From Clostridiales bacterium (GTDB lineage Bacteria > Bacillota > Clostridia > Oscillospirales > Oscillospiraceae), in the NCBI GenBank assembly GCA_902363045.1, contig CABIYX010000041.1, positions 1 to 24,677 of the forward strand: a DNA stretch of 24,677 nt, in the 5' to 3' direction. The translations under genes and the position numbers were made by a program. The notes beneath the pieces are model-generated. The model had not been told where the DNA came from and searched no databases. It was given only the letters and a program-made list of their open reading frames with translations. Shown in pieces: positions 20,874 to 24,677 of the stretch (position 1 is its first letter; every line of letters starts with the position of its first letter).

Positions 20874-21800
20874 ATGGATTCTCCTTTGAAGCATCATTTT
20901 GAATCGGCCGAACGGCCTGACTGCCTGGACGTCTCTCCGGAGCGGCTGAACGCCATGACAGCCGCCCAGCTGGAGCGGGAGCTGGAGGCCGCCCTGGAGA
21001 CCATGACAGAGGAGGAGTACGACCCCGCCGTGATCGACGCATATCTGGACGCCCTGGACCGAAAAGCGCCCGTCCCGGCCCACCCGGACGCCGGGACCGC
21101 CTACGCCGGGTTCCAGGCCAGGGTACAGCGGGCCGCCGGACAGGTCTCCGGCGGGACCGTCTCCCGGCGGAGCAGGGTCCGCCTGGGCGGACTGCTCCGG
21201 GTCGCCGCGGCGGCGGCCCTGCTGACCACGTTTCTGTTCAGCTCCATGGTGGCGGCCCAGGCGTCCGGCGTGGACGTGTTCGGCGCCATCGCCCGCTGGA
21301 CGGACAGTGTGTTCAGCTTCGGCGCTCTGCCTGGGGAGGACGCGTCCGGCTCCGTCCAGACCGCCGCCCCGGCGGTACAGAGCAGTGAGACAGACAGGAG
21401 GGATGTCCCGGAGGAATATCAAACCGTACAGCTGGAGCTGGAGCGGCGCGGCCTGCCGCTGTACTATCCAAAGGTCCCAGAGGGCTTTGTTTTGGCACAG
21501 AAACCTTTCCTTTATGTAGACCCAGATACTAATTCTCTTGATTTCTCAGTCACATATACCCATGATCGTGATTCTATTGGTTTCGATATGACCCAAAATA
21601 TTGGCTCATCTACAACAGTATACGAAAAGGATGATACCCCAGTTACTCTATATGAATATAGTGGAATTACTCACTACATATTTGACAATATCAATAACAA
21701 AACCACGGTCTGGCAAGTAGGAGATATGGAGTATTCCATTACCACAAACTGCGTTTCCATCAGTATGGAAGCACTTATCCAAACAATATATGAGGAGTAA
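20874..21800 (+). CDS. membrane-anchored DUF4367 protein, possible anti-sigma factor
   Basis: A 308-residue protein. Residues 1-100 are acidic and helical, with AAQLERELEAALETMTEEEYDP and a conserved-looking DAYLDALDRKAP as in cytoplasmic anti-sigma domains of this kind; no HxxxCxxC zinc motif is visible. One membrane segment follows at about 108-126 (VAAAAALLTTFLFSSMVAA). The outside part ends in a DUF4367-type domain (TLYEYSGITHYIFDN, then TTVWQVGDMEYSI). The position behind an ECF sigma gene suggests anti-sigma function. The start at 20874 has AAGGGGG upstream. Odd: base composition drops sharply at about 21465, inside the gene (see the patch entry), with the C-terminal third written in AT-rich codons. 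Confidence 0.82.
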   Translation: MDSPLKHHFESAERPDCLDVSPERLNAMTAAQLERELEAALETMTEEEYDPAVIDAYLDALDRKAPVPAHPDAGTAYAGFQARVQRAAGQVSGGTVSRRSRVRLGGLLRVAAAAALLTTFLFSSMVAAQASGVDVFGAIARWTDSVFSFGALPGEDASGSVQTAAPAVQSSETDRRDVPEEYQTVQLELERRGLPLYYPKVPEGFVLAQKPFLYVDPDTNSLDFSVTYTHDRDSIGFDMTQNIGSSTTVYEKDDTPVTLYEYSGITHYIFDNINNKTTVWQVGDMEYSITTNCVSISMEALIQTIYEE

Positions 21801-22020
21801 ATTATTATGAAACTAAAACGTTTATCTTCTTTCCTCACGTCCTTTTTTTTCCTATTTTTATTTGTTCTGCCCTCCTTTGCTTTAGAAACAAAATCCAGCG
21901 CACTAATCTCATCATATAATATTACAGTTACACCAAGTTCCAATGTTTTAAGCATCAAATTCTCTGTTTCTGGAAATGTCATAATGGACCAACTAGGCTG
22001 TGAAAGCATTGAGGTCTATG
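21465..22020. other. AT-rich patch spanning parts of two genes
   Basis: By direct count, 21121-21180 has 47 G/C of 60, 21541-21600 has 21 of 60, 21901-21960 has 17 of 60, 21961-22020 has 25 of 60 and 22021-22080 has 36 of 60. Both borders fall inside reading frames, which stay open, and codon choice changes with them. This looks like a replaced segment from an AT-richer relative. Confidence 0.7.
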
Positions 22021-22226
22021 AAAAATCCGGCTCCCGATGGAGTCTGGCGGAAAGCCTGGACGAGAACGACGCCGGCATGAGCACCAGCAACAGCAGAAAA
22101 TATATTAACACCATCTATTGCGACAGCGAGCCCGGCGTGGAGTACAAGGTCGTTGTAACGATCTTCGCGGAAAACAGCGCGGGCCGGGACACCAGGACCC
22201 AGACAAAATATGTGACCGGGGCGTAA
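21807..22226 (+). CDS. small secreted protein of unknown function
   Basis: A 139-residue protein. Residues 1-25 are a signal peptide (MKLKRLSSFLTSFFFLFLF... ending PSFALE), with cleavage near Phe-Ala-Leu. The mature part is beta-rich and looks like a single immunoglobulin/Fn3-type sandwich: SYNITVTPSSNVLSIKFSVSG, then SIEVYEKSGSRWSLAESL, and a last strand YKVVVTIFAENSAGRDT. I do not recognise a named family. GAGGAG at the end of the previous gene serves as ribosome site, and the two genes are 6 bases apart, so they are cotranscribed. The first half is AT-rich and the second half GC-rich, so the gene is a compositional mosaic like its neighbour. Confidence 0.8.
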   Translation: MKLKRLSSFLTSFFFLFLFVLPSFALETKSSALISSYNITVTPSSNVLSIKFSVSGNVIMDQLGCESIEVYEKSGSRWSLAESLDENDAGMSTSNSRKYINTIYCDSEPGVEYKVVVTIFAENSAGRDTRTQTKYVTGA

Positions 22227-22254
22227 GCCCAACCCAACCGCAAAACATCCAGTC

Positions 22255-22279
22255 CGGCCGGCAGCACCGCTGCCGGCCG
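22255..22279 (+). terminator. terminator hairpin after the small secreted protein gene
   Basis: A perfect 10-bp stem CGGCCGGCAG/CTGCCGGCCG with a CACCG loop, 28 bases past the stop. It is followed by TCAATTTGTC, a weak T-run. Confidence 0.6.
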
Positions 22280-22317
22280 TCAATTTGTCAAAACCGGGAT
22301 GGCCCTGACGGTCCCAA

Positions 22318-22372
22318 GAGGCCCCCCTCATCAGCCGCCTCCGGCGGCAGCTTCCCCTCAGGGGGGAAGCCT
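22318..22372. repeat. REP-like dispersed repeat (two hairpins)
   Basis: Two adjacent palindromes, GCCGCC/GGCGGC (22334-22339/22343-22348) and GCTTCCCC/GGGGAAGC (22350-22357/22363-22370), with flanking CCCCCCTCATCA. On the minus strand the order is a GGGGAAGC stem, then a GC hairpin, then CTGATGAGGGG. I recall this form of intergenic repeat from Oscillospirales genomes. A second full copy is not seen in this window. Confidence 0.5.
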
Positions 22373-22406
22373 GGAGCGGGACCCGGTGCGTGCTTTGACA
22401 GCAAAA

Positions 22407-22430
22407 GAGGACAGCGTTTCAGCTGTCCTC
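22407..22430 (-). terminator. MATE gene terminator containing the stop codon
   Basis: A 9-bp stem GAGGACAGC/GCTGTCCTC with a 6-base loop, followed on the minus strand by TTTTGC. The MATE stop codon (22421-22419) lies in the loop, so the last sense codons form one arm. Confidence 0.8.
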
Positions 22431-23795
22431 TCTGCATCCCTCCACCCGGTCCGGCAGACGGCCGAAGGGGCGGTATACCGTCCAATACATGGTGATGATA
22501 CAGGCCAGTCCCCCCACCAGCTGGGACACCGCCTCCGCCACGAACACCCCGTCCGTCCCCAGCCAGACCGGGAGCAGCACCGTCAGAGGAGCGTTGATCA
22601 CCGCCTTGCGCAGCAGGGAAAAGAAGATCGCCTGCCGGGAGCGGCCCAGGCTGACGAATACCCCCTGCCCCGCCATCTGAAGCGACATGGGGATGAACAG
22701 ACAGAAGTAGATCCGCAGGGCCGGGACCCCGGCGGCCAGCACCTCCGCGTCCCCGTTGAAGATCCGGATCAGCGCGCCTGGGAACACCATAGCCGCCGCC
22801 CAAAACAGGGCGGCACAGCCCACCGTCCCCGCCACGCTGAAGCGGATGGACTGCCGGACCCGGCTGTACAGCCCCGCCCCGTAGTTATAGCCCGTCACCG
22901 GCTGGGCCCCGTTGGACAGGCCGTGAACCGGCATCATAAACACCTCCCGCAGGGAGTTGATGATGGTCATTACACCCACATACAGGTCCCCGCCATAGAC
23001 CTGAAGGGTGGCATTGCACACCACCTGGACCAGGCTGTTGGTCAGGTTCATAAAAAAGCCGGACAGGCCCAGGGAGACGATCCTCCGCACCCGGGCGGCC
23101 TTCAGCGCCATGCACTGGGGCCGCAGGCGGAGGGCCGCCCTCCGCCCGGTGAGAAAGACCAGCACCCACACGGCGGAGCACCCCTGGGCGATCACGGTGG
23201 CCCAGGCCGCCCCCTGCACCCCCAGGTCCAGCCAGAAGATGAAGATGGGGTCCAGCACGATGTTCACCACCGCCCCCAGCCCCACCGTCATCATCCCCAC
23301 CCGGCCAAAGCCCTGGGCGTTGATAAATGGGTTCATGCCCAGCCCGATCATCACGAACACCGTCCCCAATAGATAGACGGTCATATAGGCGTCCGCGTAG
23401 GGATAGGTGGCGTCGCTGGCCCCAAACAAGTAGAGGACGGGCCGCTTGAAGATCAAAAACAATGTGGTCACCGCCCCGCCGAAGATCAGCAGAAGGGTGA
23501 AGGCGTTGCCCATCACCCGCTCCGCCTCCTCTCGGTCCCCCCGGCCCCGGCAGATAGAGCACAGAGGCGCGCCGCCGGTGCCGCACAGGTTGGCAAAGCC
23601 CATGATGATGGACACGATGGGGATGGTGAGCCCCAGCCCCGTCAGCGCCAGGTGTCCCGGCAGCCGCCCCAGGTACATCCGGTCCACCACGCTGTACAGC
23701 ACGTTGATCAGCTGGGCCGCCGTCATGGGGACGGCCAGAGACATGATATTTTTTGCAATGCTCCCCTGAGAAAAATCGTACTCCTGCTGCGCCAA
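22419..23795 (-). CDS. MATE family efflux transporter
   Basis: A 458-residue integral membrane protein of the MATE family, which exports drugs or metabolites in exchange for Na+ or H+. It has 12 hydrophobic segments in two MatE halves. The first opens IMSLAVPMTAAQLINVLYSVVDRMYLGRL, read in two parts, and continues with LTGLGLTIPIVSIIMG and AGLCGTGGAPL-like residues. The second half contains SNGAQPVTGYNYGAG, a strong family signature. Substrate is unknown. The start is a TTG at 23795 with GGGGGAG 7 bases upstream; no ATG is better placed. A promoter lies at 23826-23854. Confidence 0.93.
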   Translation of the reverse strand: MAQQEYDFSQGSIAKNIMSLAVPMTAAQLINVLYSVVDRMYLGRLPGHLALTGLGLTIPIVSIIMGFANLCGTGGAPLCSICRGRGDREEAERVMGNAFTLLLIFGGAVTTLFLIFKRPVLYLFGASDATYPYADAYMTVYLLGTVFVMIGLGMNPFINAQGFGRVGMMTVGLGAVVNIVLDPIFIFWLDLGVQGAAWATVIAQGCSAVWVLVFLTGRRAALRLRPQCMALKAARVRRIVSLGLSGFFMNLTNSLVQVVCNATLQVYGGDLYVGVMTIINSLREVFMMPVHGLSNGAQPVTGYNYGAGLYSRVRQSIRFSVAGTVGCAALFWAAAMVFPGALIRIFNGDAEVLAAGVPALRIYFCLFIPMSLQMAGQGVFVSLGRSRQAIFFSLLRKAVINAPLTVLLPVWLGTDGVFVAEAVSQLVGGLACIITMYWTVYRPFGRLPDRVEGCREDS

Positions 23796-23825
23796 GCCGC
23801 GTCTCCCCCCGTCCGTTTTCTATTC

Positions 23826-23854
23826 AGTGTACACCTCCTCCGCCCCCCGCACAA
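23826..23854 (-). promoter_or_regulatory. MATE gene promoter
   Basis: On the minus strand TTGTGC (23854-23849), a 17-base spacer and TACACT (23831-23826), 31 bases before the TTG start. The -35 is the same hexamer as at thyA. Confidence 0.55.
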
Positions 23855-23881
23855 GTCTTTTTTCCAAATCTCAGTCCGCGG

Positions 23882-24583
23882 TCAGGGGAGGCGCTCCCAC
23901 AGGAGGACCGCGCGCTCCGCCTCCGCCTGAAACTCCGGCGCATCCAGACGCATCAGATTATCATAGTCCCCCGACAGATAGTACACCGCGTCCAGCTCGT
24001 CCATTGGCATGACTTGGATCACATCGCCCTTCTCAGAGTCCAGCAGCAGGCCGTTGCCCACCGAGAGATGGCCCGAGGCCCCCTCTGACCACAGGCTCTC
24101 CACCGCCCCCAGCAGCTGTGCCCGCACCGTCCGGTCATAGCACAAAAACAGAGCGTTCTCTTCCTCCACCTTCCGGCAGAGCGCGTCCACCGACGTGTAG
24201 CCGCCGCCATAATAGTACAGATCCAGCACGGAATCCTCCGCCAGCGCTGCGGTCAGCAGCCCCTCCCGATACTCCACCGGACGGGGCCGGTCCGCCGCGG
24301 CCAGGACCAGCAGCAGCAGTGCTGTACCCAGGACTGCCGCCGCCACAGACCTGCGCCTTTTCAGAGAAAATCTGCGGCGGACCGCCTGGAAGCTGCTCTG
24401 CTCCCGCGTGTTCTCCTCAGCCTCCTCCGGTGACGCCGGCGTAGGCTCCTTCCGCAGCTCCGCCAACAAGGCGGCGCAGTCCCCGCAGCCCGCCAGGTGC
24501 TCCTCCACCAGCTGGGCGCTCTCTTCGCTGCACACTCTGTCGCAATACAGGGGCAGCAGGTCCTGTATGATCTTACAATTCAT
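23882..24583 (-). CDS. zinc-finger (zf-HC2) anti-sigma-like membrane protein
   Basis: A 233-residue protein. The N-terminus is a putative zinc-finger anti-sigma domain: CKIIQDLLPLYCDRVCSEES, then EEHLAGCGDCAALL with the His-x3-Cys-x2-Cys motif at about residues 29-36. A cytoplasmic linker and a basic stretch (VRRRFSLKRRR) lead into one membrane segment at about 80-96 (AAAVLGTALLLLVLAAA). The outside part (about 100-233) is an unrecognised acidic domain. Such proteins usually hold an ECF sigma factor at the membrane; its partner would be expected just upstream, beyond the right end of the window. The start at 24583 has AGGAGGA 6 bases upstream. The gene ends 27 bases before the MATE promoter -35. 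Confidence 0.88.
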   Translation of the reverse strand: MNCKIIQDLLPLYCDRVCSEESAQLVEEHLAGCGDCAALLAELRKEPTPASPEEAEENTREQSSFQAVRRRFSLKRRRSVAAAVLGTALLLLVLAAADRPRPVEYREGLLTAALAEDSVLDLYYYGGGYTSVDALCRKVEEENALFLCYDRTVRAQLLGAVESLWSEGASGHLSVGNGLLLDSEKGDVIQVMPMDELDAVYYLSGDYDNLMRLDAPEFQAEAERAVLLWERLP

Positions 24584-24677
24584 TGGATCTCCTCCTATTA
24601 CAATGTATTTACGGTCTAAGGCACGGCAGCCAGCCGTGTCTTTTTCCGCATCGTTGCCAAAGCTGTTAGAATGAGAG

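Noticed and set aside
24622..24645. Plus-strand terminator CACGGC/GCCGTG with T-run
   Set aside because: The hairpin is real but short, and no plus-strand gene leads into it; not enough to call.
24616..24677. End of an upstream minus-strand gene at the right edge
   Set aside because: A frame ending in TAG at 24618-24616 is open to the edge but only about 19 codons are visible, with no family signal. A sigma gene is expected there but cannot be shown.

Overview
The window is chromosomal DNA from a GC-rich, spore-forming member of the Firmicutes/Clostridia. The best guess from gene families and style is the Oscillospiraceae (Flavonifractor, Lawsonibacter, Intestinimonas or Pseudoflavonifractor type). 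Support comes from the sporulation regulator SpoIIID and a YlmC/YmxH PRC-barrel protein, strong AGGAGG-type ribosome sites, a T-box leader, CCA-encoding tRNA genes, VanW and XpaC family proteins, and a REP-like repeat of a form I recall from Oscillospirales genomes. The species cannot be fixed from sequence reading alone.

Layout, left to right. (1) 99-4408: a minus-strand operon of a VanW-family cell-wall protein and a DUF2461 protein, divergent from a lone XpaC-family membrane protein. (2) 4474-5932: the minus-strand dTMP/folate pair thyA then folA. (3) 6009-6912: spoIIID divergent from a ylmC-like gene, followed by a highly structured 195-bp element with imperfect terminal inverted repeats. 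(4) 6941-8429: a sodium:neurotransmitter-symporter family transporter. (5) 8547-8719: tRNA-Arg(ACG) with promoter and terminator. (6) 8797-11299: glycogen branching enzyme glgB divergent from a TetR regulator. (7) 11285-15866: an alanine locus made of a T-box leader, a phzF-family gene, a DUF3887-type lipoprotein gene, alaS, and then a separately promoted tRNA-Ala(GGC). (8) 15953-18017: a MocR/PdxR-type regulator divergent from an ECF-transporter S component, probably for a vitamin. (9) 18082-22226: three minus-strand envelope or secreted protein genes, then an ECF sigma factor, a membrane-anchored DUF4367 protein and a small secreted protein. (10) 22419-24583: a MATE efflux pump and a zinc-finger anti-sigma-like protein.

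The most coherent story is the alanine locus. The T-box appears to carry specifier GCC and discriminator-pairing base U, both matching the G3:U70, A73 tRNA-Ala(GGC) encoded just after alaS. The sensor, the charging enzyme and the sensed tRNA therefore lie in one 4.6-kb stretch. Two unknown-function genes sit between leader and alaS, and the first (phzF) carries an apparent 1-base deletion near its 3' end.

Other points for a second look are: a MocR-type regulator with Arg where the PLP-binding Lys should be, next to a vitamin transporter; a roughly 550-bp AT-rich patch that starts inside one gene and ends inside the next; triple AGACAA repeats between glgB and tetR; and the 195-bp structured element. 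I found no CRISPR array, transposase, integrase or phage gene. I do not see a convincing wholly new multi-gene system; the candidates are unusual variants of known ones.
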